From contig CAVWXX010000008.1 of assembly GCA_963759155.1 (NCBI GenBank), forward strand, positions 1-64,000: 64,000 nt of DNA, read 5' to 3'. The number at the start of each line of letters is the position of its first letter. Position 1 is the stretch's first letter. Shown in pieces: positions 34,642-44,171 of this stretch. The translations under genes were made by a program, and so were the position numbers. Under the pieces are notes generated by a model that saw nothing but the letters and a program-made list of their open reading frames with translations, had not been told where the DNA came from and did not search any database. This DNA is from SZUA-36 sp963759155 (GTDB lineage: Bacteria > Pseudomonadota > Gammaproteobacteria > Xanthomonadales > SZUA-36).

Positions 34642-35565
34642 TCACAAGCCCATCAGCACCCGCATGTGCGATTCTGCGCATCTTGCCAGGCTGTGTATTT
34701 CGTAGCCGCCTTCCAGCGCCGAAACGATGCGCCCCTTGGCGGACTTTTCAGCCATGCGGACAATTTCCTCACTGACCCAGCGAAAATCGGCATCGGTCAG
34801 CCTGACATAGGACATCTCATCGTCCTGGTGTGCATCGAAGCCTGCTGAAACGAAGATCATTTCGGGTTGAAAAGCCTCCAGTGCAGGCAGCCACTGGTCG
34901 GTAACGGCTGCGCGGAATTCGGTGCTCGTGGCTGACGCATCAAGCGGAACCGAGATAACACGCTCGTCGTTGTCAGGTATTGGTGTATAGGGGAAAAACG
35001 GGTGTTGAAATATGGAGCAATAAAGCACCCTCTCATCACCAATAAGAATGTTTTCGGTGCCGTTAGCCTGGTGAACATCGAAATCCAGAACGGCTACCCG
35101 CTTCAGGCCATATTCTTCCAGGGCATGCTTAACACCCACGGCAATATTGCTGTAAATACAAAAACCCAGGGCGCGATCGCGCTCGGCATGGTGTCCGGGT
35201 GGGCGGACGCAACAAAATGCATTGTTGATGTTGCCGCTCATTATCTGATCAACCGCCAGAATCACTGAACCGGCGGCACGTTTCGCAGCTTGAAGTGTGC
35301 CCGGACTGATCACCGTGTCCGGGTCGAGACGTGCATAGCCCTGGCGAGGTATGGACGCTTCGATCATCGACAGGTATTCAGCAGTATGTGCTCGTAAAAG
35401 TTGCTCCTGCGTGACCTCGGGTGCATCCATGTAGCGAATGAAATCTGAGATTCTTGACGCGAGCATCCGATCCTCGATGGCAGACAGTCTCTGCGCGTTT
35501 TCGGGGTGGTCTTCGCCGGTGTCATGATCGTGGCAATCCGGATGACTGATAAAAGCTGTACTCAA
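34642..35565 (-). CDS. Histone deacetylase-family (class II-like) deacetylase
   Basis: 307 residues, TTG start nine bases after GGGAG. All catalytic blocks are present: V-R-P-P-G-H-H-A-E near 120-128 (His pair), G-F-C-I-Y-S-N, L-D-F-D-V-H-Q-A-N-G-T near 160-170 (zinc ligands D and H), S-A-G-F-D-A-H-Q-D-D near 246 (zinc Asp), and L-E-G-G-Y near 286. Bacterial members remove acetyl groups from lysines, polyamines or small amides. It is divergent, 147 bp away, from a Pat-type lysine acetyltransferase, the counter-acting enzyme. Confidence 0.93.
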   Translation of the reverse strand: MSTAFISHPDCHDHDTGEDHPENAQRLSAIEDRMLASRISDFIRYMDAPEVTQEQLLRAHTAEYLSMIEASIPRQGYARLDPDTVISPGTLQAAKRAAGSVILAVDQIMSGNINNAFCCVRPPGHHAERDRALGFCIYSNIAVGVKHALEEYGLKRVAVLDFDVHQANGTENILIGDERVLYCSIFQHPFFPYTPIPDNDERVISVPLDASATSTEFRAAVTDQWLPALEAFQPEMIFVSAGFDAHQDDEMSYVRLTDADFRWVSEEIVRMAEKSAKGRIVSALEGGYEIHSLARCAESHMRVLMGL

Positions 35566-35712
35566 AGCTAAAAACTCCCTGGTTCGGCGGTGTCCGGTTG
35601 ATTTACTTCATTTTGACTCATGTCAGTTACAGTGAAAATACCACGAATGGCGATGCAGTACACGCGTATAATTGCAACGCTAAAAATGTTTAAAACTGGA
35701 TCGTAAACCGTC

Positions 35713-38400
35713 ATGAACACACATTATTTAACATCGTTATTTACACCGAACAAAATCGCGCTTTTTGGCGCCAGTGACAGGGAAAATTCTGTTGGTGGTG
35801 TGGTATTCAAAAACCTGCTTTCCGCAGGCTTTGAAGGTCAGATTTTTGCAGTCAACCCAAAGCACGATGAGGTGCAGGGTGAAAAAGCCTATGCATCCCT
35901 GGCCGATATCGGTGAGCCGATTGACCTGGCGGTAGTCGCCACGCCTGCCAGCACCATCCCCGCGATCGTGGAAGCCTGCGGCGAGCATGGTATCAAGATG
36001 ATGTTGATTTTGTCAGCGGGTTTCCGCGAAATTGGCGAAGAAGGCAAGAAACTTGAGAAACGGGTTACTGACCTGGTTGAGCGTCATGGTATACGTTTGA
36101 TGGGTCCTAACTGTCTTGGCCTGATGCGGCCGAGCAAAAAACTCAATATCACCTTTGGTCATAACGTTGCCAAGCCGGGTAACCTGGCCCTGGTGTCCCA
36201 GTCCGGTGCGATCTGCACGGCGATTCTTGACTGGGCGGAACTGAATGACATCGGTTTTTCCGCCGTGGTTTCCACGGGCATTGGCGCGGATCTTGATTTT
36301 GGTGATTATCTTGATTACCTGGTAGCGGATCCCGAGACCAAGAGTATTCTGCTGTATATCGAAGGTATATCTGATTCAAGGCGCTTTATGAGCAGCTTGC
36401 GTGCGGCGGCACGTATCAAACCGGTTATTGCCTTGAAAGTGGGGCGTCACGCCGCAGGTGCAGAAGCGTCCATGTCACATACCGGCGCGCTGGTTGGCAG
36501 TGACGAGACTTTTTCGGCAGCCCTGTCACGTTCAGGTGTGTTGCGTGTACAGAGTGTTTCGCAACTTTTCGCCGCCGCCAAGGTGCTGTCACGCTCACAT
36601 TATCGTGTGGCGTCTGATCGCCTGGTGATCATCACCAACGGTGGTGGCCCCGGTGTGATGGCTGCCGACCGGGCGACCGACCAGGGTATTGAACTGAGTA
36701 AATTGGGCCCGGATACCATTGAGGCACTGAATAAAGTATTACCTGGTGTTTGGTCACATGGTAACCCGGTAGATGTTATCGGTGATGCACCTCCGGAACG
36801 CTACAGTCAAGCGCTTGATATCTGCCTGGCCGATCCCGAGGTCGATGGCGCCATTGTTATCCTCACCCCACAGGCCATGACAGCACCCGCCCTGGTCGCG
36901 GAAGAGGTCATTAAATCAGCAGAAAACGGTAAGAAGCCAATATTGACCTGTTGGATGGGTGGCACGCAGGTTAAGGATGCACGGCGTTTGCTTAACGAGG
37001 CCCGCATACCCGATTTTGATATGCTCGAAGATGCCGTTGATGCCTTTTCATTTATCGGCACCTACAACAGAAACCAACGCCTGTTGTTACAAACACCCGC
37101 AAGGTTGAGTTCCGGCCAGGAGCGGGCTGATAAAGAGGGTGCACGCCTTATTATCGAAGGTGTTTTAACAGAACGGCGCAAAGTCCTGACCGAGCCGGAG
37201 TCGATGGCCATACTCAATGCATTTAAAATTCCGGCCGCAGAAAACGGGGTTGCCACCACGGGCAACCAGGCCCTGGTCATCGCCGAATCCATTGGTTACC
37301 CGGTTGCCATGAAGGTCATGTCGAACGACATTTCACATAAATCCGATGCCGGTGGCGTTCGTTTGAATGTCAACTCTGCGCAGGAGGTCAGGGGCGCCTA
37401 CCGTGACATGATCGACCAGGTCACACAGAACCGGCCAAATGCAAAGATTACCGGTATAACGATAGCAAAAATGTATCGTAATCCTAACGCGCGGGAATTG
37501 ATGATCGGTATCGTCCGGGATCCGGTTTTCGGGCCGGTTATCAGCTTTGGCAGTGGTGGCACCATGGTAGAGGTCATGGGCGATTCGGCGATCTCTTTGC
37601 CGCCACTTAACCGGCAACTGGCAGGCGACCTCATTGACCGCACCAAGGCAGCCAAAATGCTCGGTCAATTCCGCAATATGGCCGCCATCGATATGGAAGC
37701 GTTGATTGATGTCCTGGTCAACGTGTCCAACATGGCCTGCGAACTGCCATGGATTCGGGAAATGGACATCAACCCCCTGTTGGTCGATGAAAACGGGGCC
37801 ATCGCAGTGGATGCACGTATCCGTGTCGGTTATCCGAAACCGTCAACCGACCCCTATAACCACCTGGCGATCCACCCTTATCCTATCCACCTCATTACTG
37901 AAGAACAGTTGAATGATGGCACCGATATCATCATCCGGCCCATACGGCCTGAGGATGCTGAGATCGAACAGGCATTTATTCGTGGTTTGTCGGCCGAGTC
38001 GAAGTATTTCCGCTTTATGAACTCGATTCATGAGCTGAGTCTCGAAATGCTGGTTCGCTTTACCCAGATTGACTATCACAATGAGATGGCGCTGGTTGCC
38101 ATCAACCCCGATGTCAATGGTGAAGAAGAGATTGGTGTGGCACGTTATTTGACCAACCCGGATAAGAAAACCTGTGAGTTTGCGATTGTTGTTTCAGACA
38201 AGTGGCAGGGCAAAGGTATTGCCCGTCTGCTGATGAACAAACTGATTGATATTGCCCGCAACCGTGGCCTTGAAGTGATGGAAGGACAGGTGCTGGCGAA
38301 TAACTTCAGGATGCTCGAGTTGATGATGTCGCTTAACTTCCAGGTTAGCAATGATCCAAGTGATCCGGGTATCAAACTGGTGGTGACAAAGCTGAATTGA
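35713..38400 (+). CDS. Pat/PatZ-type protein lysine acetyltransferase (acyl-CoA synthetase-like + GNAT)
   Basis: 895 residues. Residues 1-460 are the CoA-binding and CoA-ligase parts (F-G-A-S-D-R near 19, G-P-N-C-L-G-L near 133, S-Q-S-G-A-I-C near 157, and S-H-T-G-A-L-V-G with the phospho-His position). Residues ~480-700 form the ATP-grasp part (K-V-M-S-N-D-I-S-H-K-S-D-A-G-G-V). The last ~170 residues are a GNAT domain with V-V-S-D-K-W-Q-G-K-G-I-A-R-L-L as the acetyl-CoA loop. This is the Salmonella Pat/E. coli PatZ layout; Pat inactivates acetyl-CoA synthetase by acetylation. A TATAAT box lies at 35667-35672, about 40 bp upstream. Confidence 0.93.
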   Translation: MNTHYLTSLFTPNKIALFGASDRENSVGGVVFKNLLSAGFEGQIFAVNPKHDEVQGEKAYASLADIGEPIDLAVVATPASTIPAIVEACGEHGIKMMLILSAGFREIGEEGKKLEKRVTDLVERHGIRLMGPNCLGLMRPSKKLNITFGHNVAKPGNLALVSQSGAICTAILDWAELNDIGFSAVVSTGIGADLDFGDYLDYLVADPETKSILLYIEGISDSRRFMSSLRAAARIKPVIALKVGRHAAGAEASMSHTGALVGSDETFSAALSRSGVLRVQSVSQLFAAAKVLSRSHYRVASDRLVIITNGGGPGVMAADRATDQGIELSKLGPDTIEALNKVLPGVWSHGNPVDVIGDAPPERYSQALDICLADPEVDGAIVILTPQAMTAPALVAEEVIKSAENGKKPILTCWMGGTQVKDARRLLNEARIPDFDMLEDAVDAFSFIGTYNRNQRLLLQTPARLSSGQERADKEGARLIIEGVLTERRKVLTEPESMAILNAFKIPAAENGVATTGNQALVIAESIGYPVAMKVMSNDISHKSDAGGVRLNVNSAQEVRGAYRDMIDQVTQNRPNAKITGITIAKMYRNPNARELMIGIVRDPVFGPVISFGSGGTMVEVMGDSAISLPPLNRQLAGDLIDRTKAAKMLGQFRNMAAIDMEALIDVLVNVSNMACELPWIREMDINPLLVDENGAIAVDARIRVGYPKPSTDPYNHLAIHPYPIHLITEEQLNDGTDIIIRPIRPEDAEIEQAFIRGLSAESKYFRFMNSIHELSLEMLVRFTQIDYHNEMALVAINPDVNGEEEIGVARYLTNPDKKTCEFAIVVSDKWQGKGIARLLMNKLIDIARNRGLEVMEGQVLANNFRMLELMMSLNFQVSNDPSDPGIKLVVTKLN

Positions 38401-38487
38401 AAGAGCGACAGTGTCTTCGCAGAAGGAAGCAAGTATCCTTACCGGGCTTTTGCCTATTGCCGTCATCTCATCAAACGGGGTAAGGAT

Positions 38488-38706
38488 ATGAGTTTCTGGA
38501 AAAATAAACACCTCATGGTGGCCACGTTGGCGGCCCCGGTACTGGGGATCGTCAGCTATTACGGTATTGGCGCGATATTCGGTGAAAAGCCAAAACCGGC
38601 CGAGGCCGGAGCGAGCTATCAACTGGTCGAAAAATCCAATTGCCGCTATAACAGTGGTGAATGCGGATCTGAAAAATGTCGATTTCGAGCTGACGCTCAG
38701 CTATGA
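38488..38706 (+). pseudogene. Small membrane-anchored protein, 5' part (frameshifted)
   Basis: GGTAAGGA precedes the ATG. It encodes an N-terminal transmembrane helix (residues ~9-30), then Y-Q-L-V-E-K-S-N-C-R-Y-N-S-G-E-C. After residue ~60 the frame loses sense. The next frame (38567-38974) continues with D-L-K-N-V-D-F-E-L-T-L. Removing one G near 38662 (TGCGGAT to TGCGAT) joins them as G-E-C-D-L-K-N-V-D-F. The intact product would be about 160 residues: one helix plus a beta-sandwich. Family unknown to me. Confidence 0.65.
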
Positions 38707-38974
38707 GCGAGGTGGTGCCGGCCGTCTGTTGTTGAAGCTTGTTTCTGAAAACCCACTCAATGGTGTCAAGCTGGCACTTGTTCAAAATGGCATCGATGAA
38801 GAGATACCCAAAGATATGCGAGCAACCGGTGGTGATGGTTTGAACTGGTCGCTGGACATCCCTGTTCCTGACCCGGAACGTGACCGTCTTCACCTGGTGG
38901 CCTTGTCCCGGCAAACGCTCTATTTTGGTGATGTTGCGACGAAATTTATGGCTCCAAAAACTGAAAATCAGTAA
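38567..38974 (+). pseudogene. Small membrane-anchored protein, 3' part (frameshifted)
   Basis: The meaningful part starts near 38663: N-V-D-F-E-L-T-L-S-Y-E-R-G-G-A-G-R-L-L, then N-G-V-K-L-A-L-V and L-Y-F-G-D-V-A-T-K-F. It is the C-terminal domain belonging to the 38488 start; the ~30 residues before that are out of frame. No ribosome binding site serves this frame. Whether the frameshift is real or a sequencing error cannot be told from sequence alone. Confidence 0.65.
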
Positions 38975-39024
38975 AACGCAAAAGTCGTATTGCGGCACCT
39001 GATGCCTATGTGAAATTTCTGATT

Positions 39025-40512
39025 TTAGTCAGTCACTCTTTCGTTAAGCTTGAGTGCCTTATCCATGGCATCAAATATCTCGTTTTGCTCCATGACACCG
39101 TGAATGTAACCAGCCCCGGGGCCACGTGCATAGACCGCTACATCCTCACCGCCATGTGCGTCATCTTCGGCCGGAATAACGGCTTGCTGGATATAGTTTT
39201 TGTCATTGACCGTGTCGGTTTCCGATATATCCGGCCGTGGCCCGCCTACCCATGACGCACCGGGTCCGACATAGTAGCCCAGGGTTGTGAAGGGCTTTTC
39301 ATCATCCATCAACTGGAGTTCACCCTTTTTACCACTGGAGTCCACTTTGCCCAATATCGGGTTCCCACGAGCGGGGTAACCGCTGAAGTTAAATGTGTGA
39401 GAGTGATCGGCAGTAACGATGATCAGGGTGTCATCATGACCTGTCATCTCATCGGCGACAGCGACCGCGTCAGCAAAAGCAATGCCATCGGTCAGGGCAC
39501 GGTAGGCATTGTTATCGTGATGCCCGTGATCAATCCGACCGCCTTCGACCATCAGGAAGTACCCATTTGAATTTCGACTGAGTATTTCAATGGCCATCTT
39601 TGTCATTTGAGCCAACGAGGGTTCGCCACTGGTGTCTTCGGGACGGTCTGTTTCGAATTGCATATGATCGCTTTCAAACAGCCCCAGCAAATGGTCGGTA
39701 GAGCCGGGGTCAATAGAATCAAACTGTTGCTGGTTCCATACGTAAGCCGAGTTCGGAAACCGCTGCAACCACTCCTGCGGCAGGTTACGGTTATCCTGGC
39801 GGCCTTCTTCGTTGTTATAGCCTTCAGGGTCGGCCACGTTATTCGGAAGGAATTTAACCCGGCCACCGCCCATGGCAACCTCGATTCCATCACCGTAGGG
39901 GAATTCGATCAGTTGTGTCGCGATGTCAGAACACCCGTTTAACCTGGCCTCTTCCGTCAGATCCCTGTCGTTTTCCCAGTCACGTTCAGGAACATGTGCA
40001 TAGGTCGCTGCGGGTGTTGCATGGGTTAACCGCGTGGTTGTCACAACGCCGGTTGACAGGCCAGTCAGTTCTGCCTGTTCCAATAGTGTTGGCAGATGGT
40101 GGCCCTTTGTGGATGCGCAATTTTTACGAATGGCGTCTTTGCTCATACCAATAAACCCCGCATTGGTTTTTTGGCCGCTCATGATCGCGGTGGCCGTGCC
40201 CCCGGACTCGCCAACCTGCTGGTTCACTTCATAGGTTTTTGACAGGGCAACATGCGGGAAATGCTCAAACGATAAAACGTTTTCTTCACCCGGCATACCC
40301 TTTTGCTGGCCATCAAGGATTCGAATGGCGGTTACCGTACTGACACCCATACCGTCACCGATGAACAGGATCACGTTTTTCGCCGTTGGAGATCTTTCAG
40401 CCTGGGGCTGAACAGCGTTCTGTTGCGGGGTGGTCGATGCACAGGCGCTTAGCAACAGGCAGATCAATGCGCCGGTGCTGGCCAGTGCCCGGTGTGGTGT
40501 CAGTGGGCTCAT
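39025..40512 (-). CDS. Alkaline phosphatase, lipoprotein
   Basis: 495 residues with AAGGA before the ATG and a lipobox L-L-L-S-A-C24. Metal and catalytic blocks in order: I-L-F-I-G-D-G-M-G near 49 (Asp ligand), E-S-G-G-T-A-T-A-I near 102 (Ser nucleophile), T-H-A-T-P-A near 164, V-E-G-G-R-I-D-H-G-H-H near 322, T-A-D-H-S-H-T near 365, and H-G-G-E-D-V-A-V near 461. The nucleophile motif reads Glu-Ser-Gly where most alkaline phosphatases have Asp-Ser-Ala. It is probably outer-membrane-anchored and releases phosphate from organic esters. It shares a 130-bp region with the divergent amidase. Confidence 0.92.
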   Translation of the reverse strand: MSPLTPHRALASTGALICLLLSACASTTPQQNAVQPQAERSPTAKNVILFIGDGMGVSTVTAIRILDGQQKGMPGEENVLSFEHFPHVALSKTYEVNQQVGESGGTATAIMSGQKTNAGFIGMSKDAIRKNCASTKGHHLPTLLEQAELTGLSTGVVTTTRLTHATPAATYAHVPERDWENDRDLTEEARLNGCSDIATQLIEFPYGDGIEVAMGGGRVKFLPNNVADPEGYNNEEGRQDNRNLPQEWLQRFPNSAYVWNQQQFDSIDPGSTDHLLGLFESDHMQFETDRPEDTSGEPSLAQMTKMAIEILSRNSNGYFLMVEGGRIDHGHHDNNAYRALTDGIAFADAVAVADEMTGHDDTLIIVTADHSHTFNFSGYPARGNPILGKVDSSGKKGELQLMDDEKPFTTLGYYVGPGASWVGGPRPDISETDTVNDKNYIQQAVIPAEDDAHGGEDVAVYARGPGAGYIHGVMEQNEIFDAMDKALKLNERVTD

Positions 40513-40642
40513 AGTCGGTCCTTAATTATGGCTGCCTTTATATACTGTGCCGGGATTGGTCTTGTTGATTTGCATCAACAGACCTAGTATTCATTGCTAT
40601 CCAGGCTGAATCGGGCCATCCAGGTAACCCAGGAACTGCAAT

Positions 40643-40723
40643 ATGGCACTACAAAAATATTTAAACAAGCTCACAATAACCCTGTTAGGTGTCCTGGTGT
40701 TTATTGTCTTTCATACCGGTTAG
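40643..40723 (+). other. Out-of-frame signal-peptide start of the amidase gene
   Basis: ATG 40643 is preceded by AGGA at good spacing and encodes 26 residues ending in a hydrophobic stretch (L-T-I-T-L-L-G-V-L-V-F-I-V-F) before TAG. The amidase frame continues one base out of register with F-I-P-V-S-Q-A-E-S, the expected signal-peptidase region. A one-base change near 40690-40712 would join them into a standard signal peptide. Confidence 0.5.
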
Positions 40724-42215
40724 CCAGGCGGAATCCGTTGACTACCGTGAATACGACATTGAATCGCTGCAGGCACTGATGCAGGCCGGCGAGCTCAGCT
40801 CCAGACAGCTGGTTGAATTTTACCTGGCAAGAATCGAGACTGTTGATCGCAATGGTCCCCGGCTCAATTCAATCATCGAGATCAATCCGCAGGCTATCGA
40901 AATTGCTGCGGCACTCGACGCGGAACGGAAGAAATCCGGTTCACGTGGTCCCATGCATGGTATTCCCGTTGTGCTCAAGGCAAATATTGATACCGCTGAT
41001 GAGATGGAAACCACGGCCGGTTCGCTTGCATTGAAAGGACACCACCCGCCTGCCGATGCTTTTGTTGTAACAAAACTACGCGAGGCCGGTGCGGTGATTC
41101 TTGGCAAGGCCAATCTGAGCGAGTGGGCCAATTTTCGGTCCACCCACTCATCCAGTGGCTGGAGCAGTATCGGCGGGCAGACCAAAAACCCTTACGACCT
41201 GGCGCGTAACCCTTGCGGGTCTTCCAGTGGTTCGGCGGTTGCAGTTGCTGCCAGCCTGACCAGCGTTGCCGTCGGCACCGAAACCAATGGTTCGGTGGTA
41301 TGCCCTTCCAGTGTCAACGGCATCGTGGGCATCAAACCAACGCTGGGCCTGGTTAGTCGAAGCGGCATTATCCCGATCGCACACAGTCAGGATACCGCAG
41401 GGCCTATGGGCCGGACCGTGAAAGATGCGGCCATTTTGTTTGCTGCGATGATCGGCGAAGATCCCGCCGACCCACTTGCCGATATATTTCCTGATTCACT
41501 GCCTGATTTTGTCGGAAGTTTGTCAAAGGATGCCCTCAAGGGTGCCAGGATAGGCGTTTACCGGGGTCATTCCGGCGCAGGAGTGGATGCACGTGTCGAC
41601 AGGATCGTTGAGGACACCATCGCGACCCTCACATCACTGGGTGCCGAAATAGTCGACCCCGTCGAAATTGACACAGAAGGCATGGGCAAGGCCCAACACG
41701 AGGTACTGTTTTATGAATTTAAAACGGACCTGAATGCCTACCTGGAAAAATCGGGCGCGGCCATCAACAGCCTGGCCGGACTGATCGAATTCAATGAAAC
41801 CCACAGCGATACGGTGATGCCTATATTCGGACAGGAGGACTTTCTCGAAGCACAAACCAAGGGGCCGTTGACCGATGAGAAATATCTCAATGCCCTGGCG
41901 AATGCCAAGCGAATCTCACAGAGCGGAATCAACAATGCATTGAAAAACAACAAGCTTGATGCGCTGATTGCACCGACCAGGGGACCCGCGTGGCTAACCG
42001 ACCACATCAATGGCGATCACTCTTCAGGTATATCAAGCTCATCGCTGGCCGCAATATCCGGTTATGCCAGCATTACCGTACCGGCAGGACATGTCGTTGG
42101 TCTGCCGATCGGGATATCGTTTATTGGAGGTGAGTTCAGCGATGCGAGGCTGATCCAGCTGGCATATGCGTTTGAGCAGGCAAGCCAGGCACGAAAGCCA
42201 CCGCTAATCGATTAA
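40689..42215 (+). CDS. Amidase (amidase-signature family), exported
   Basis: 508 residues from GTG 40689, though the real start is probably ATG 40643 in another frame (see that entry). Catalytic Lys in V-L-K-A-N-I-D-T near 97, and the G-S-S-S-G-S-A-V-A-V-A-A block near 176 with the cis-Ser and nucleophile Ser, followed by G-T-E-T-N-G-S-V-V-C-P-S. These give the Ser-cisSer-Lys triad. Family members hydrolyse amides such as peptide or aryl amides; the substrate is unknown. The residual signal sequence suggests export. It lies next to a phosphatase in a scavenging context. Confidence 0.9.
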   Translation: MSWCLLSFIPVSQAESVDYREYDIESLQALMQAGELSSRQLVEFYLARIETVDRNGPRLNSIIEINPQAIEIAAALDAERKKSGSRGPMHGIPVVLKANIDTADEMETTAGSLALKGHHPPADAFVVTKLREAGAVILGKANLSEWANFRSTHSSSGWSSIGGQTKNPYDLARNPCGSSSGSAVAVAASLTSVAVGTETNGSVVCPSSVNGIVGIKPTLGLVSRSGIIPIAHSQDTAGPMGRTVKDAAILFAAMIGEDPADPLADIFPDSLPDFVGSLSKDALKGARIGVYRGHSGAGVDARVDRIVEDTIATLTSLGAEIVDPVEIDTEGMGKAQHEVLFYEFKTDLNAYLEKSGAAINSLAGLIEFNETHSDTVMPIFGQEDFLEAQTKGPLTDEKYLNALANAKRISQSGINNALKNNKLDALIAPTRGPAWLTDHINGDHSSGISSSSLAAISGYASITVPAGHVVGLPIGISFIGGEFSDARLIQLAYAFEQASQARKPPLID

Positions 42216-42551
42216 TGCGTGCAAAGAAATGGCCCGAAAAAATCCGGGATGCAATGTCACTTGTTTCTTACGACGCCGTTTTGACTGTGCGCGAGTTCTC
42301 ATTCAACAAAAAACGACCCAGGAATGAGAAAGCGACCCTGGCGCATCAATCAAAACGACGCGCGCAGTTTACAAGAATTGATGGCTTTCGTCTCGTATTT
42401 ATCGAAAGCGAATCAAGCTTCCTGATTGACACATTGGGTGGCAATTGACCCTGGTCGAGTTATAACACAGCCTCTGCTTACCGTTGAACGCTCTTTCGAA
42501 CAGTTGTAGGGCCTTCATTCGCTTGTCATGATGACTATAGTTAGAGTCAGT
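42216..42551. other. Gene-free convergent intergenic region
   Basis: Between the amidase stop and the stop of the minus-strand membrane protein. One 77-codon frame (42215-42448) exists but has basic, non-protein-like composition and no ribosome binding site. No clear terminator hairpin is seen. Confidence 0.45.
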
Positions 42552-43952
42552 TTACGGGTTACATGCGTGATAGTTCAATTGCAATGGGACCTTATCCAGA
42601 CGAAAGACGCAAAGCGCGCGGGGTGAAGGGTCAACCACCGAAATACCTGATTTTCCCCTTATTATTTTTACCGGATTCTTATAACGGGCGATATATGAAT
42701 GAACCGCCCTTCTTTTGCCGGTCAAAATCAAATCTCCTCTCTGAAACTTTTCTGCATACGCCGTATATTCTCTGTCAGCTTTCCAGATCATAGCTTGATA
42801 CCTGTTCTGAAAAACAATGCAAAAAGCTAGTAACAGAGCCGATACAATCACCAGGTTGGCGAGCAACTCCTTACCGGAACGGTTTTTGACCGGCACTTTT
42901 GCAAGCAGGACTGACCATGCGTATACGGCTATTATTGATGCGAAAGGCAGAAACGGTACCAGGTATCTTGGGTTTAGCGGCATCAATGTTCTAATCGGAT
43001 TGAGGCTGGCGATCGCGAAAGTGATTGACAGGGCAAAACACAGGCCGACCATGTAAATACATTCAATAATCTCGGGGATTTTTTGGCCCTTGATCTTTTG
43101 CAAGACCAGCCAGGGTCCGAATGCAATGAAGACCAGGCAGAGCGCAAGTTCCGGAGCGTGAAGTCGGGACCAGCGGGATAAAAGTCGAGTGGGGGCAACC
43201 GGAGCAATTTTGTTAGTCACCATCTCAACATGTGAGCCGCCAGCCAGCAGTTCCAAACGCCCCAGTGTCAACTGCCAGTCTGACAGGTAGTTGAAGATAA
43301 TTACCTCGAGTATCATCAACACTATCAGGGTTCCACACAAGATAAAGGCTTCAGACCATTGACGACGGAAAAAGGCCAGCCACAAGAATCCACCTGCCGC
43401 AAAGCTCAGATAGGTCACATGGGCACCGTAGGCGACAAAAAACAGAATGGCGGCAAACACGAGCGCCAGATTTCTCCATTTCGTCTGAGTCACAAGTACA
43501 ACGATGCCGGCCAACGAGAACAGGAATCCAACTCCCGGGTTGATTAACTGGTTGGATGTGTCCACACCCCAGGGATCAACAAACAGAATTGCTCCAAGCA
43601 GCATTAGCTGACTGAAATTGAGAACACTTTTTAAAGTGAAAATACTGAATACTACATAAAGAGAGAAAAGCAACAGGGGTAAAATGAAAAACAACTCGTA
43701 GCGAACACCCAGCATCCATGTCAATGCGATCTGCGGGAGTATTGTGGCCCACCTGAGCGTATGGTGATCACGCAGCAGGAGGCTCCAGTCATCTGTCCTC
43801 AGTATCTCGGCAGCGAAATAATATTTTAGAATTGCATCGCCGTGTTCTGTGGGATACGTCCATAAACTTCGCAACAGAAAAACAAGCACTACGCAAAATA
43901 GAAAAAGTGCGACATTCAAGCCTGGCCGGAATCCTGTTTTGTGTGGTGTCAC
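42552..43952 (-). CDS. GT-C-type membrane glycosyltransferase-like protein
   Basis: Start GTG 43952 has GGGAGGA upstream; the frame is open to 44051 without support. 466 residues with ten or more transmembrane helices and an early periplasmic Y-P-T-E-H-G-D-A motif (residues ~36-43), where GT-C enzymes such as PMT/GT39 place catalytic acidic residues. The C-terminal ~70 residues are soluble. Such proteins transfer sugars from polyprenyl carriers in the periplasm. It opens the glycan region and is divergent from the ABC exporter. Exact family membership is not certain. Confidence 0.65.
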   Translation of the reverse strand: MTPHKTGFRPGLNVALFLFCVVLVFLLRSLWTYPTEHGDAILKYYFAAEILRTDDWSLLLRDHHTLRWATILPQIALTWMLGVRYELFFILPLLLFSLYVVFSIFTLKSVLNFSQLMLLGAILFVDPWGVDTSNQLINPGVGFLFSLAGIVVLVTQTKWRNLALVFAAILFFVAYGAHVTYLSFAAGGFLWLAFFRRQWSEAFILCGTLIVLMILEVIIFNYLSDWQLTLGRLELLAGGSHVEMVTNKIAPVAPTRLLSRWSRLHAPELALCLVFIAFGPWLVLQKIKGQKIPEIIECIYMVGLCFALSITFAIASLNPIRTLMPLNPRYLVPFLPFASIIAVYAWSVLLAKVPVKNRSGKELLANLVIVSALLLAFCIVFQNRYQAMIWKADREYTAYAEKFQRGDLILTGKRRAVHSYIARYKNPVKIIRGKSGISVVDPSPRALCVFRLDKVPLQLNYHACNP

Positions 43953-44171
43953 TAGTCCTCCCTTTGACCTAATGAGTCTTATCTGTGTGCAAAAGGATAG
44001 ATACCCTTTTCCCTGAAACCAAAAAACTACCAATGGAATTTGCAGACACAACAGATCAACACCATTATGATGTTGATCTTAACCGAAGACTGACAAATGG
44101 CTATGAATTTTATTATCGTGGCGTGCCGCCAGCATACCAATTGACAGTTAATACAAAAACAAAGCAGGTCT

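Noticed and set aside
42215..42448. 77-codon frame after the amidase
   Set aside because: Basic, low-information sequence without a ribosome binding site or recognisable domain.
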